A stretch of 41,056 bases of DNA from Alphaproteobacteria bacterium (GTDB lineage: Bacteria; Pseudomonadota; Alphaproteobacteria; CAAHEQ01; UBA3637), in NCBI GenBank assembly GCA_017960645.1, contig JAGCYU010000007.1, positions 1-41,056 on the forward strand, read 5' to 3'. A program made the translations under genes and the position numbers. The notes beneath the pieces are model-generated. The model worked only from the letters and a program-made list of their open reading frames with translations. It did not search any database and was not told the DNA's origin. Shown here piece by piece: positions 8,645 to 17,521 of the stretch (position 1 is its first letter; every line of letters starts with the position of its first letter).

Positions 8645-9484
8645 TTAAAAAATACTTCCTTCTAGCGGATTAAAGCGCAACTCTAGTTCTTTCCATTGAT
8701 TATAATGGTTTGCATATTTTTCTGCAAGTATTTTAAATGGTGAGTCATTGCCTTTGTTGTCACAGATTAAAATAGCACGACGAGCACTCTCTGCAACGGC
8801 TTTCATCGCTTGGGATGTCAGATTGTTTTTTATTTTAACCTCGCGGACGTGTCCGTCTTTGTTGATGAACGCTTGAATGTCAATGATGATATCCTCAATC
8901 CCTTCAATGCCAGCATCCACATTCCAGCATTCTTTTAATTTATAGGCAATGAGATCTCGTTCAGAAATAGTCAGTATTTGAGCTAGATTGACTTCCTCCC
9001 CATTCGTGATAGCACTGGTATTTTCTTTTTGTTGCGTTGGGGCAGGAGCTTGGCGTACTTTTTCCACACTCGCTAAAAGAGATTTAAAATCATAAGATTG
9101 TTTTTGATTCATTGGTTGGTTTGTAACCTTTTCTTTTGGCTTTATTTCCTTTTTCTTCTCAGATGATTTTATGGAAGCCGCATTTTTGGAAATAGCCTTT
9201 TCTTGCGTCTTTAAAGCAGTTTTGTTGGTTTGTTTAACAGGTGTTTTTTTGGGCGTTTTTTTGTTTTCCAATGGTTTTGACGGCGTGAGTTTGTTTTGAG
9301 TGACCGCTTTATTTATTTTTTGAGGAAGGTTTGTCTTTTCAGCAATTTGAACTTTTGTCAAGTCAACCATTAATACTGCAGGTGGTGCTTTGTCCTGTTT
9401 TTGTGTAAATAAATTGATATCCACTAGCATAAGCGCTATGACAAGAATGTGTGCGACGAAAGATATCAATAAATTTTTGCGCAT
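8645..9484 (-). CDS. tolA: TolA, energy-transducing Tol protein
   Basis: A 279-residue inner-membrane protein. One N-terminal membrane segment (about 5-25, [17 protein letters not shown]) contains the SFVAH element that contacts TolQR. A long Lys/Thr/Pro/Gln-rich stretch (about 50-150) is the periplasm-spanning middle part. The C-terminal globular part (about 170-279) has the TolA-like elements [18 protein letters not shown] and SARRAILIC. It is shorter and less regularly helical than the E. coli protein, as in many alphaproteobacteria. Its identity rests on position (tolQ-R-A-B) as much as on sequence. Confidence 0.88.
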   Translation of the reverse strand: MRKNLLISFVAHILVIALMLVDINLFTQKQDKAPPAVLMVDLTKVQIAEKTNLPQKINKAVTQNKLTPSKPLENKKTPKKTPVKQTNKTALKTQEKAISKNAASIKSSEKKKEIKPKEKVTNQPMNQKQSYDFKSLLASVEKVRQAPAPTQQKENTSAITNGEEVNLAQILTISERDLIAYKLKECWNVDAGIEGIEDIIIDIQAFINKDGHVREVKIKNNLTSQAMKAVAESARRAILICDNKGNDSPFKILAEKYANHYNQWKELELRFNPLEGSIF

Positions 9485-9490
9485 AGGGCA

Positions 9491-9916
9491 CTATTTCCCT
9501 TTGTTTAGGACCGTTTGTGCGTCTGTTTTTAAGCCTACCTGCGTAAAACCTGCTTGCCGTAAAGCTGCCATGACTTCAATGACAGTGCCGTAATTGGCTT
9601 TTTGATCTCCAGAAATCATCATTTGAATCTTTGGATTTTCGGAAACAATCGCAGTTACTTTTTTAATTAAATTGTCCATATTAACTTGTTGTTCTGCAAC
9701 AAAAATTTGTCCTTTTTCGTTAATGCCTATATCCAAAGTTTTTTCATTTGAATCTATGGTCTTTCCATCTCCTTTAGGCAGGTTTAAAGGAATGCCGCTG
9801 GTCAGCAAAGGCGCGGTAATCATAAAGATGGCAAGCAAGCTTGTCATAATATCAATCAAAGGGGTTAAATTAACCTCGGCTTTGATTTTTCCGCTATGGT
9901 GCCGTCTATGCCTCAT
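9491..9916 (-). CDS. tolR: TolR, proton-channel subunit of Tol
   Basis: A 141-residue ExbD/TolR family protein. The single membrane segment (about 18-40) contains the proton-pathway aspartate in VNLTPLIDIMTSLLAIFM (D22). The periplasmic domain ends with VMAALRQAGFTQVGL, typical of the family. With TolQ it forms the proton-driven motor that energises TolA. The start overlaps the tolQ 3' end by 11 bases, indicating coupled translation, and tolA follows after 6 bases. Confidence 0.96.
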   Translation of the reverse strand: MRHRRHHSGKIKAEVNLTPLIDIMTSLLAIFMITAPLLTSGIPLNLPKGDGKTIDSNEKTLDIGINEKGQIFVAEQQVNMDNLIKKVTAIVSENPKIQMMISGDQKANYGTVIEVMAALRQAGFTQVGLKTDAQTVLNKGK

Positions 9917-10604
9917 GGTTAGCCTCGTGTTGATGCACTAATACAGAGCCCAATTCATCCGCAAAAGTTTCCATTCTGCCACTAATACGTTCAATATCAT
10001 TTGTGATTTTGTTATAGCCGATAACGGCCGGAATAGCGGCAATAAGTCCAACGGCGGTTGTAAATAAAGCTTCTGCTACACCAGGGGCAACGGCGGCAAT
10101 ATTTGTGCTTTGAGTAGCCCCAATAGCATTAAAGCTGTTCATAATACCCCAGACCGTTCCAAACAATCCTAATAAAGGGGCAACAGAACCTGTGCTAGCC
10201 AAAAATACCATGCGTGTTTCCATTTTTTCTATATATTTATCAATGGTGATTTGCATTGTCTTTTCCAAACGCTCTTCCATTTTGATTTCGCTATTTTTTT
10301 TATGTTCTCCAATCAATCTTTTCCATTCATTGTAGGCATTGAAAAAGATTAAAGACAGAGGATCCTTTGCCCGCTTTGGTGCGTGTTCACAGAAATCTTG
10401 TAAAGAGCTGGCATGCCAAAATTTTTCTTCAAAAGCCTTCATCCCTTCTTTTGTTTTGCGAATCATCAGGACTTTGTCCAAAATAATTGCCCAGCACCAC
10501 ACCGAAGCAAATAATAAGCCCAGAATCAATATTTTCATAAACAGATCAGATTCTTGGAACATCGTCATCATAGAGATGGACGAATGGACGACTTGGTTAT
10601 TCAT
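9906..10604 (-). CDS. tolQ: TolQ, proton-channel subunit of Tol
   Basis: A 232-residue MotA/TolQ/ExbB family membrane protein with three membrane segments: about 22-44 (ILILGLLFASVWCWAIIL), about 135-160 (FLASTGSVAPLLGLFGTVWG) and about 175-195 (EALFTTAVGLIAAIPAVIGY). The last two hold the family's conserved Thr/Gly/Pro residues lining the proton path. It surrounds the TolR dimer and drives TolA. Its start overlaps the ybgC 3' end by 8 bases, and AAAGGAG lies just upstream. Confidence 0.97.
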   Translation of the reverse strand: MNNQVVHSSISMMTMFQESDLFMKILILGLLFASVWCWAIILDKVLMIRKTKEGMKAFEEKFWHASSLQDFCEHAPKRAKDPLSLIFFNAYNEWKRLIGEHKKNSEIKMEERLEKTMQITIDKYIEKMETRMVFLASTGSVAPLLGLFGTVWGIMNSFNAIGATQSTNIAAVAPGVAEALFTTAVGLIAAIPAVIGYNKITNDIERISGRMETFADELGSVLVHQHEANHEA

Positions 10605-11019
10605 TATTTTCTCCTTTCACTAAATAAGCTTCGTATAAGGCACGAATATCAGCTGGCGTGCGTTTGGGGCGCAAGGTTTTTGTATCAACAGTGACTGCTT
10701 CTACATGAACAGTCGCGATGTGTTGATCACCAATCCAAAAGGTTTGTTCGCTGACACAGCTGGCGGCTTTAATTTCTTTAACAGCAGTTTTGATGGTGAC
10801 CACAGAATTTAATGGAGCAGGGCGTTTGTATTCAATGTCTGCACGACAAATAACAAAAGCATCTCCTCTGGCTAATAGGTCTGTAATGGGTAATCCTGCC
10901 TGATTAAACCATTCGCTGCGCGCGCGTTCGGCGTAGGATAAATAGTTGGCGTGATACGCAATCCCACTGGCATCTGTATCTTTATAATAAATTCTAAATT
11001 GAAAGTCATGTATTTTCAT
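10597..11019 (-). CDS. ybgC: Acyl-CoA thioesterase YbgC (Tol-Pal associated)
   Basis: A 140-residue hot-dog-fold thioesterase of the 4-hydroxybenzoyl-CoA thioesterase family. The signature [20 protein letters not shown] carries catalytic Asp16. The family hydrolyses acyl-CoA or acyl-ACP and is linked to phospholipid synthesis. Its place between ruvB and tolQ is widely conserved in proteobacteria. The start overlaps the ruvB stop by 4 bases (ATGA). Confidence 0.95.
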   Translation of the reverse strand: MKIHDFQFRIYYKDTDASGIAYHANYLSYAERARSEWFNQAGLPITDLLARGDAFVICRADIEYKRPAPLNSVVTIKTAVKEIKAASCVSEQTFWIGDQHIATVHVEAVTVDTKTLRPKRTPADIRALYEAYLVKGENNE

Positions 11020-12047
11020 TCTTCTGTATCCTCTAATAAATCTGGTTGGACGAATTGAGCGGGGGTTTTAAGTCCCAAATGTTTGTATCCTGCTGGGGAT
11101 AATACACGACCGCGAGGGGTGCGCATAACTAACCCAAGCTGCATTAAATATGGTTCAATCACTTCTTCCAAGGTATCGCGTTCTTCGGATAAGGCTGCAC
11201 TTAAAGTATCGGCACCCACAGGACCTCCAGCGTATTTTTCTGCAATACAGCGTAAATAGCGCCTGTCCATTGCATCTAAACCTTGTTTGTCCACTTCTAA
11301 ACGGGTGAGGGCTGTGTCCGCAATATGTTCATCCACAGGATTTTTACCGGCAAAATCTCGGACACGACGCAATAATCGGCCTGCGATACGTGGTGTTCCT
11401 CGGGAACGTTTGGCAATTTCATGTGCGCCGCCTGTGGTCATTTCTACATTCAGCAAACGGGCACCACGTTCTACAATTTTTTGCAGGTCGTCTGTATCAT
11501 AAAAACTTAAGTGCAAAGGAATCCCAAACCTATCACGCAAAGGCGTTGATAATAAGCCAGAACGTGTTGTTGCACCAATTAACGTAAACGGGGGCAGGTC
11601 AATCCGCACCGAGCGTGCGGCAGGTCCTTCACCAATCACAATATCCAACTGGAAATCTTCCATGGCAGAATATAAAACTTCCTCAATGGCAGGATTTAAC
11701 CGATGAATTTCATCAATAAATAATACGTCTCGTGGCTCCAAATTAGTTAAAATGGCCGCTAAATCACCTGCTTTTGAAATCATAGGACCGGAAGTCGGCT
11801 TGAAATTAACGCCTAATTCTTTAGCAACGATTTGTGCTAAAGTCGTTTTACCAAGGCCCGGGGGACCAAACAGCAATACATGGTCCATAGCTTCTTGCCG
11901 ATCGCGTGCCGCATTGACAAATACGCGCAGGTTTTGACACAATGTGCGTTGGCCAACAAAATCGTCCAAACTTTGCGGGCGAAGTCCTTTATACAGTTCC
12001 TCATCCCCCGATTGTTTTTGCGGTGCAATAATTCTATTTTCTACCAT
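11016..12047 (-). CDS. ruvB: Holliday junction branch-migration helicase RuvB
   Basis: A 343-residue AAA+ motor that forms hexamers on DNA and, with RuvA, drives branch migration during recombination repair. Visible are Walker A GPPGLGKT (61-68), Walker [10 protein letters not shown] (109-117), sensor 1 [10 protein letters not shown], the arginine-finger region LRDRFG, and the C-terminal winged helix with [19 protein letters not shown]. The length is normal. Its start lies 14 bases inside the upstream unknown membrane protein gene, which separates it from ruvA. Confidence 0.98.
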   Translation of the reverse strand: MVENRIIAPQKQSGDEELYKGLRPQSLDDFVGQRTLCQNLRVFVNAARDRQEAMDHVLLFGPPGLGKTTLAQIVAKELGVNFKPTSGPMISKAGDLAAILTNLEPRDVLFIDEIHRLNPAIEEVLYSAMEDFQLDIVIGEGPAARSVRIDLPPFTLIGATTRSGLLSTPLRDRFGIPLHLSFYDTDDLQKIVERGARLLNVEMTTGGAHEIAKRSRGTPRIAGRLLRRVRDFAGKNPVDEHIADTALTRLEVDKQGLDAMDRRYLRCIAEKYAGGPVGADTLSAALSEERDTLEEVIEPYLMQLGLVMRTPRGRVLSPAGYKHLGLKTPAQFVQPDLLEDTEE

Positions 12048-12564
12048 GTTTTAGTCCTTGAGTCTTATTTAATTTTTTTTCAAAATAGCGGTAAGTGAGA
12101 TTGCTTCCCCAAATAATCAAAGCGCACACACCAATGATAAGTAAGCAAGACAACATCCCTGCAGGATAAAAGTTTAAGAGCGCAAAGAGAAATAGCACTA
12201 CAGAGAAAAAAAGTATTAGGAACGTTGCTGTTAATATGGTCGCGTTCAAAAACCATAAGCTATTATACAAGAAAACAGCTGGCTTTTTTTGCTGTGTGGC
12301 TATAGTCGCATCTTTTTTAGGCAAGATTTTTCCGATGATTGAACAAAATAAAATAGGTGCAGAAATACAATAACAGGGAACAACGAAGGACTCCAGAATC
12401 AACATACCTTCAAGTCCCCTTCTTGTCCTTAGGCTAGCAAGTGTTGCAAGTACAAATAGTGTGGTTGCAAAGGGATGTTCTTTAGACACATCTTTAAAAA
12501 CAAATGCGGTTTTTTTTATTTCCAGTTTAATACTTTTCCATACCTTTTGTTCTTTATTTTTCAT
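12034..12564 (-). CDS. Unrecognised membrane protein encoded between ruvA and ruvB
   Basis: A 176-residue protein I cannot assign to a family. The N-terminus is charged ([18 protein letters not shown]). Hydrophobic segments follow at about 44-50, 57-83 ([19 protein letters not shown]), 105-133 ([21 protein letters not shown]) and 137-153 ([16 protein letters not shown]), and a basic tail ends the protein, so it is probably an inner-membrane protein with three or four spans. It overlaps the ruvA stop by 4 bases and the ruvB start by 14, so the ORF is in phase with operon translation. The overlaps and the clean membrane pattern argue for a real gene. Function unknown. Confidence 0.75.
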   Translation of the reverse strand: MKNKEQKVWKSIKLEIKKTAFVFKDVSKEHPFATTLFVLATLASLRTRRGLEGMLILESFVVPCYCISAPILFCSIIGKILPKKDATIATQQKKPAVFLYNSLWFLNATILTATFLILFFSVVLFLFALLNFYPAGMLSCLLIIGVCALIIWGSNLTYRYFEKKLNKTQGLKHGRK

Positions 12565-13184
12565 CCGATTTTCCCTTTCCCGATTTCTTTCAATGACAGG
12601 CGAATCAGTTCTGAGGTTTCTGTATCCGGGTTTTGACGCAAGACATTTGCCACAACCATGCCAGCTTCAATCCTGGCATACCCCAAGTTGGCCAAGGCTG
12701 AAATAGCTTCTTCCATCGCAGGATTGCCGGTAGCAGCGGGAGAAGTTCCCCCAATCACAGCCATTGTTTCATTTGAACCCAAGGCGCCCATTTTGCCTTT
12801 TAATTCCGTAATCAAGCGGACACCTAATTTAGGGCCAACCCCGCTGGCGCGTGTAAAGGCTTTGCCGTCCCCGGACATGACTGCCATTTGAATGTCGTTT
12901 GGGGTTAGGGCGGACAGGATTGCCAAAGCGACCTTGGCCCCCACGCCTTGAACCGTGCTGAGCAAGCCAAACATTTGTTGTTCCACGGTATCTGCAAAGC
13001 CGATTAAGTGAATGTGATCTTCGCGCACTTGTGTTTCTATCCACAAAGATGCAGAGCCACCTGCCGCAGGCATTTTACTGGCTGTTTTGGCAGAGCAAAA
13101 GACGCGGTAGCCTACGCCCCCTACGTCCAAAATCAAAAAGCCGTCATAAAAGGAATCTATTGTGCCGGTTAGTTTACCAATCAT
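12561..13184 (-). CDS. ruvA: Holliday junction DNA-binding protein RuvA
   Basis: A 207-residue protein whose tetramer binds four-way junctions and loads RuvB. The N-terminal OB domain begins MIGKLTGTIDSF. The middle domain has two helix-hairpin-helix motifs, VQGVGAKVALAILSAL (about 79-94) and ASGVGPKLGVRLITEL (about 113-128). The C-terminal domain III (LSNLGY-type segment SALANLGYARIEA, about 161-173) contacts RuvB. AAGGAG precedes the start. It heads the long minus-strand block. No ruvC is present next to it, unlike in many alphaproteobacteria. Confidence 0.97.
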   Translation of the reverse strand: MIGKLTGTIDSFYDGFLILDVGGVGYRVFCSAKTASKMPAAGGSASLWIETQVREDHIHLIGFADTVEQQMFGLLSTVQGVGAKVALAILSALTPNDIQMAVMSGDGKAFTRASGVGPKLGVRLITELKGKMGALGSNETMAVIGGTSPAATGNPAMEEAISALANLGYARIEAGMVVANVLRQNPDTETSELIRLSLKEIGKGKIG

Positions 13185-13207
13185 ACTGTTCTCCTTGTCC
13201 TGATTTC

Positions 13208-13236
13208 ACTCTACATAAAAAAGAAACAAAAAGCAA
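13208..13236 (-). promoter_or_regulatory. Predicted promoter of the ruvA-tol-pal block
   Basis: TTGCTT (13236-13231), 17 bases, TAGAGT (13213-13208); the start would be near 13201, just upstream of the AAGGAG of ruvA. It lies back to back with the dnaB promoter, the two -35 boxes being 10 bases apart. Confidence 0.4.
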
Positions 13237-13246
13237 ACAAAAAGTG

Positions 13247-13275
13247 TTGCATTTTTAAAAAAAGTAGGTTATGCT
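13247..13275 (+). promoter_or_regulatory. Predicted promoter of dnaB
   Basis: TTGCAT (13247-13252), 17 bases, TATGCT (13270-13275); start near 13282, about 34 bases before the ATG. Confidence 0.4.
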
Positions 13276-13315
13276 TGGTTAATAATTTGTTAAGATTTGA
13301 ATAAAGGCTACGACT

Positions 13316-14770
13316 ATGGCAGTTTTGAATGAGACACCGCGGATTCCTCCTCAAAATATCGAGGCTGAACAGGCTGTGTTGGGCGCTATTTTGTCAGATA
13401 ACAAAAACCTGGAAAAGGTATCGGACTTTTTATTGCCACAACACTTTAGCTATGCTATTCACGGTAAAATTTATGAAGCTTGTTGCAAGTATATTGAGCA
13501 TAAAGGTACTGTGGATATTGTTATTTTAAAGCCTTTGTTCGCGAATGATGAAGCTTTAAAGGACGTAGGTGGGGCAGAGTATTTAGCTAAATTGGTCTCT
13601 TCAGCATCTACGATTGTCAACGTTGTTGATTATGGGCGCGAGATTTTGGATCGTTATATTCGGCGTCAATTGATAAGCCTTGGCACAGATGTTGTGAATG
13701 ATGCCTTTGATATTCAACTGGGGGATGCCGCAACTGCCCAGATTGAGCGTGCTGAAAAAGGTTTGTATGAAATTGCCAATGAAGGGGAGCTGAGTGGCGG
13801 TCCTATGGCCTTGTCTGTAGCATTAGGATCTACACTGAAAAGTGCTGAGCTGGCTATGAAAAATCCTAATGGCATCGGTGGTGTGCCAACGGGATTGGTG
13901 GATATGGACAAGCTGTTGGGTGGACTGTATAATTCCGATTTAATTATTTTGGCTGGTCGTCCAGCTATGGGTAAGTCGGCGTTGGCAACTTCAATTGCCT
14001 TTAACGTAGCCCAAGCCTTTGAACGTGACAATAAAAAGTCTGGAGCGACCAAAAAGTCTGTGGCGCTGTTTTCATTGGAAATGTCAGCTGAACAGGTGGC
14101 TGGGCGTATTTTGGCCTCTAAAGCCAGTATTTCCAATTCGGATATGCGGACCGGAAAGTTGTCGGAAGATCAATTTACCGAGTTAATGGCGGGCGTTAAT
14201 TTGTTGTCCAAAGTGCCGCTATATGTGGATGAAACACCTGCCATTACTGTGCAAGCCATTAAAAACCGTGCGCGTCGCATGAAACGTAATAAAGAGCAGG
14301 GGCTTGGCTTGATTGTTATTGACTATTTACAGTTGATTACAGCCTCTGGTCGCAGCGAAAATCGTGTACAGGAATTATCCGAGATGACGCGTGCTTTGAA
14401 GATTATGGCTAAAGAATTGGATGTGCCGGTGATTGTGTTGTCTCAGTTGTCTCGTTTGGTGGAACAACGCGATAATAAGCGGCCTATGTTGTCGGATTTG
14501 CGTGAATCTGGTTCTATTGAGCAAGATGCAGATATTGTGATGTTTGTGTATCGCGAAATTTATTATTTACAAAACGAACAGCCAACACGCCATTTGAATG
14601 AAACACCAGAAAAATTCGCTTTGCGTTGCGCTGAATTAGAGCAAAAGAAACTAGAGCTTGAAAACCAAGCAGAAGTCATTGTTGCTAAACAACGTCATGG
14701 AAAATGCGGAACGGTGAAGCTGTTCTTTGATGGTGAATTCAGCCGCTTTACAGATTTAGAGCATGAATAA
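13316..14770 (+). CDS. dnaB: Replicative DNA helicase DnaB
   Basis: A 484-residue hexameric 5'-3' helicase of the replication fork. The N-terminal collar domain starts IPPQNIEAEQAVLGAIL. The RecA-like C-terminal domain has Walker A GRPAMGKS (214-221), SLEMSAEQVAGRIL, Walker B LIVIDYLQLI and LSDLRESGSIEQDADIVMFV. Family length is normal and no intein is seen. A weak AAAGG lies 10 bases before the ATG. The stop is one base from the convergent queH stop. Alphaproteobacteria lack DnaC; the dciA gene at 19441 probably encodes its loader. Confidence 0.98.
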   Translation: MAVLNETPRIPPQNIEAEQAVLGAILSDNKNLEKVSDFLLPQHFSYAIHGKIYEACCKYIEHKGTVDIVILKPLFANDEALKDVGGAEYLAKLVSSASTIVNVVDYGREILDRYIRRQLISLGTDVVNDAFDIQLGDAATAQIERAEKGLYEIANEGELSGGPMALSVALGSTLKSAELAMKNPNGIGGVPTGLVDMDKLLGGLYNSDLIILAGRPAMGKSALATSIAFNVAQAFERDNKKSGATKKSVALFSLEMSAEQVAGRILASKASISNSDMRTGKLSEDQFTELMAGVNLLSKVPLYVDETPAITVQAIKNRARRMKRNKEQGLGLIVIDYLQLITASGRSENRVQELSEMTRALKIMAKELDVPVIVLSQLSRLVEQRDNKRPMLSDLRESGSIEQDADIVMFVYREIYYLQNEQPTRHLNETPEKFALRCAELEQKKLELENQAEVIVAKQRHGKCGTVKLFFDGEFSRFTDLEHE

Positions 14771-14771
14771 A

Positions 14772-15314
14772 TTAGCTTTTGTTGCCCATGCTGGGTTTGC
14801 ATCCGCAATATTTTTGCCGATATAGATTTTTGTCACGGACCAATTTTTCAGTACGTTCCAACCCTCCATTTTTGCGCCAATTCGTGGAGTCATAGGGAAT
14901 GCCTGTTTCGGATTCCACTAATTTTCCTGCACGGCAAACTTGATCAAAGTCTTTATATCGGGAAATGCCTAACACAGATGTGATGCGTGTGAATCCATGT
15001 TGTTTAGCATATTCGGCAGTTTTTTTTAAACGCAAATAAAAACATTTGTCACAACGTTTGCCTTTTTCGGGTTCATTTTCAAGCCCCGCAGTTATCTTTT
15101 GCCATTCAGATGGATTGTATTCTAATTCCACAAAGGGGACCTTTAATTCATCACATATCCGTTTATTTTCGGATAATCTGCGTTCATATTCTTCCAATGG
15201 TTGAATATTTGGATTGTAAAATAAAACAGCAAAATCTTGTCCTTGATTTGCTAAATCAGCAATAACCCCCACAGAGCATGGGGCACAACACGATACCAAC
15301 AATAATTTATCCAT
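14772..15314 (-). CDS. queH: Epoxyqueuosine reductase QueH
   Basis: A 180-residue DUF208/QueH protein that reduces epoxyqueuosine to queuosine in tRNA, the last step of the pathway begun on tRNA by Tgt (18342 in this window). Visible are the adjacent cysteines SCCAPC (C9, C10), the pair CDKC (C88, C91) and the C-terminal YCGC (C170, C172), the metal and redox residues of the family. I chose the ATG at 15314, which shares a TGATG junction with the recO stop; a GTG one codon earlier is possible. QueH replaces the cobalamin-dependent QueG and is frequent in anaerobes. Confidence 0.92.
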   Translation of the reverse strand: MDKLLLVSCCAPCSVGVIADLANQGQDFAVLFYNPNIQPLEEYERRLSENKRICDELKVPFVELEYNPSEWQKITAGLENEPEKGKRCDKCFYLRLKKTAEYAKQHGFTRITSVLGISRYKDFDQVCRAGKLVESETGIPYDSTNWRKNGGLERTEKLVRDKNLYRQKYCGCKPSMGNKS

Positions 15315-16009
15315 CACTCATCCTTTATACTTTTTATAAGCCTTGTGCGTATGGCAGGTATTATATCACCAGATAAGCAATTTGTCAAAAAATGTTCGGT
15401 TAGTTTAAAACCATCGATCAGGTCTTTTGGCAAGGCAGGACAATCTTGCCAAATAAATTTGGGCAGGATAAGCAGTTTATCATGATATGGCGCACCTTTT
15501 TCTCGGCTGACAGCTCGTCCTGTTTTTGGGGAAATATAGGCTAAGTCTGTGGCATTGCCACCTCCTGCACATGAGGATGTATCCAAACCAAAACCTAAAT
15601 GAGCTAGTAGAGAAATTTCAAATAAAATATAGTGTTTAAGAAAGTCGTGAGAAGATAGATTTTGCAACAATTTCAATGTATAATCATGCAAAGTTAAATA
15701 AGTTTGGCGCTCTGGTAAGGCCTTGTCTAATAGGGCACAAATGCAAGAAAGTGTATTTAAGCGGGGCATGTCATCTAAATATAACGGTGCGTAGGCTTGT
15801 TGTTCTTCAATATAAAAGGATCCAAGTTGTTCCGGTAATCTGGCTTTCCATGTGGCGTGTAATAATGTGCCGATTTGTGGCGGATGCTTTTTTTTAATCA
15901 CCCCTAAATGGCGACCATGTTCAGCGGTAAACAGGCTGAGTATATATGTATTTTCCCCCAGCGTTTTTGTGCTTAAAACGATAGCATTGTCAGATGTCCA
16001 CTCAGGCAT
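15314..16009 (-). CDS. recO: DNA repair protein RecO
   Basis: A 231-residue recombination mediator that, with RecR, loads RecA onto SSB-coated single-stranded DNA. The N-terminal OB fold (about 1-80) starts MPEWTSDNAIVLSTKTLGEN, and the helical part contains ALLDKALPER. The C-terminal region has the alphaproteobacterial pattern LAYISPKTGRAVSREKGAPY in place of the zinc knuckle seen in other RecO proteins. It overlaps the era 3' end by 8 bases, the usual lepB-rnc-era-recO order. Confidence 0.92.
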   Translation of the reverse strand: MPEWTSDNAIVLSTKTLGENTYILSLFTAEHGRHLGVIKKKHPPQIGTLLHATWKARLPEQLGSFYIEEQQAYAPLYLDDMPRLNTLSCICALLDKALPERQTYLTLHDYTLKLLQNLSSHDFLKHYILFEISLLAHLGFGLDTSSCAGGGNATDLAYISPKTGRAVSREKGAPYHDKLLILPKFIWQDCPALPKDLIDGFKLTEHFLTNCLSGDIIPAIRTRLIKSIKDE

Positions 16010-16907
16010 TAAAATCTAATCCCCATGGGGTGTATTGATTAGGATCATCTCCCCAATTTTCTTTAACTTTTACGAATAAAAACAGGTTGACTTTTTTGTC
16101 AAATAAACGCGTTAGTTCTTTGCGGGATTGTTCCCCAATTTTCTTGATCATAGATCCGTTTTTTCCCAAAATAATCATGCGATGTGCTATACGCTCTACA
16201 ATAATATTTTGTTCAATGCGAATGCTGTTACTCAGCTCTTTGAAAAGGGTTGTTTCTACCGCTAGATGATAGGGCAATTCATCCTGTAAATTCATAAACA
16301 GTTTTTCACGTGTGACTTCGGCGGCGAACAATCTGTCAGGCATGTCTGTTATGTCTGAATCTGAAAACATCCATGGTGTTCTGGGCGTGTTTTTGACCAA
16401 ATATGAAACTAAATCTTGAACATTTTTTCCTGTTTTGGCGGAAATATAAAATATTTCTTGCCATACAGGCATAGTCCCCAATGTTTTTGCCAAAGGCATT
16501 AATTTTTCGGGTTTTACTAAATCAATTTTGTTAACAGCTAAGATGGCTTTTTGTTTATTTTGAGTGAGTGTTTGGATAATTTTTTCTGTATTTTTATCAA
16601 TCCCTTTCGTTGCATCTATTAATACGAGAAGTTTGTCTGCTTCATCTGCCTCTGTCCAGGCTGAAGCCACCATAGCCCTATCCAAACGTCTGGATGGTTT
16701 GAAAATGCCGGGAGTATCCACCAGCACTAATTGAGTATTGTCCTGTACAAAAACGCCACGGATACGACTGCGTGTTGTTTGAACTTTGGGCGATACAATG
16801 GAAACTTTATCCCCTAAAATCTTATTCATTAATGTGGATTTTCCCGAATTGGAAGCGCCTAATATAGCCACAAACGCGAAATGTTGATCCGTAACCGAGG
16901 TCGTCAT
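16002..16907 (-). CDS. era: GTPase Era, 16S rRNA processing
   Basis: A 301-residue membrane-associated GTPase that chaperones 30S maturation by binding the 3' end of 16S rRNA. The GTPase motifs are G1 GASNSGKST (17-25), G3 DTPG (64-67) and G4 NKID (126-129). The C-terminal KH domain contains IILGKNGSMIKKIGEQSRKE (GxxG-type loop). Length is standard. The start overlaps the rnc stop by 4 bases. Confidence 0.97.
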   Translation of the reverse strand: MTTSVTDQHFAFVAILGASNSGKSTLMNKILGDKVSIVSPKVQTTRSRIRGVFVQDNTQLVLVDTPGIFKPSRRLDRAMVASAWTEADEADKLLVLIDATKGIDKNTEKIIQTLTQNKQKAILAVNKIDLVKPEKLMPLAKTLGTMPVWQEIFYISAKTGKNVQDLVSYLVKNTPRTPWMFSDSDITDMPDRLFAAEVTREKLFMNLQDELPYHLAVETTLFKELSNSIRIEQNIIVERIAHRMIILGKNGSMIKKIGEQSRKELTRLFDKKVNLFLFVKVKENWGDDPNQYTPWGLDFNA

Positions 16908-17521
16908 TTTATTTGCTCCAATAGGTTTTTCGCCGCATCTTGTTCGGCCGCTTTTTTATTGCGTCCAAAGCCAAAAGCTATATATTTTTTAACATGTACC
17001 TGCATCTTAAACACGGGATCATGTTCGGTTCCAGTTTGTTCAATAAAAGTGTAGGTTGGCAAGACTTTATATTTTTTTTGCGCCCATTCTTGACAGGCAG
17101 ATTTTGCATCCTGAGGGGCATTTAAGTTTGCTTGCATCAATGGTGTCCATGCTGGAATAATCAGATTTTTCGCAGCATCTAGCCCTTGATCCAAATAAAT
17201 GGCACCTAAAACAGCTTCGCAGACATCAGCCAAAATAGAATCATTTTCTTTAAGTTCTTCTTCATTGGTAATGACTTGTTTATTTAATTGCCATAGGTGA
17301 GCAACTTCTGCTAATGTTTCTTCCCTGGTAAGTGCAACAAAACGCTTGGCTAAAGAACCTTCTTTTTCATTTGGATAAGTTTTAAATAGCATTTCTGATA
17401 TAACCAGGCCCAGTACACGATCGCCCAAAAATTCCAAACGTTCATACATGGCGCTATGTCCATGTTGTGCTAATTGCAGGGCTTGATGCAAAAGGGTTTT
17501 ATTTTTAAAATCAAACTTCAT
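16904..17521 (-). CDS. rnc: Ribonuclease III
   Basis: A 205-residue double-strand-specific endoribonuclease that processes rRNA precursors and structured mRNAs. The signature ERLEFLGDRVLG is at 27-38, and the second acidic pair is in ADVCEAVLGAIYLDQG (D99, E102). A dsRNA-binding domain ends the protein (HVKKYIAFGFGRNKKAAEQD). I start at the ATG at 17521 (MKFDFKNKTL), which overlaps the lepB stop as ATGA; an in-frame ATG at 17575 would add 18 residues inside lepB. Confidence 0.96.
   Translation of the reverse strand: MKFDFKNKTLLHQALQLAQHGHSAMYERLEFLGDRVLGLVISEMLFKTYPNEKEGSLAKRFVALTREETLAEVAHLWQLNKQVITNEEELKENDSILADVCEAVLGAIYLDQGLDAAKNLIIPAWTPLMQANLNAPQDAKSACQEWAQKKYKVLPTYTFIEQTGTEHDPVFKMQVHVKKYIAFGFGRNKKAAEQDAAKNLLEQIK

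Noticed and set aside
9672-9941. Plus-strand frame opposite tolR
   Set aside because: Mirrors tolR codons; no ribosome site or family features.
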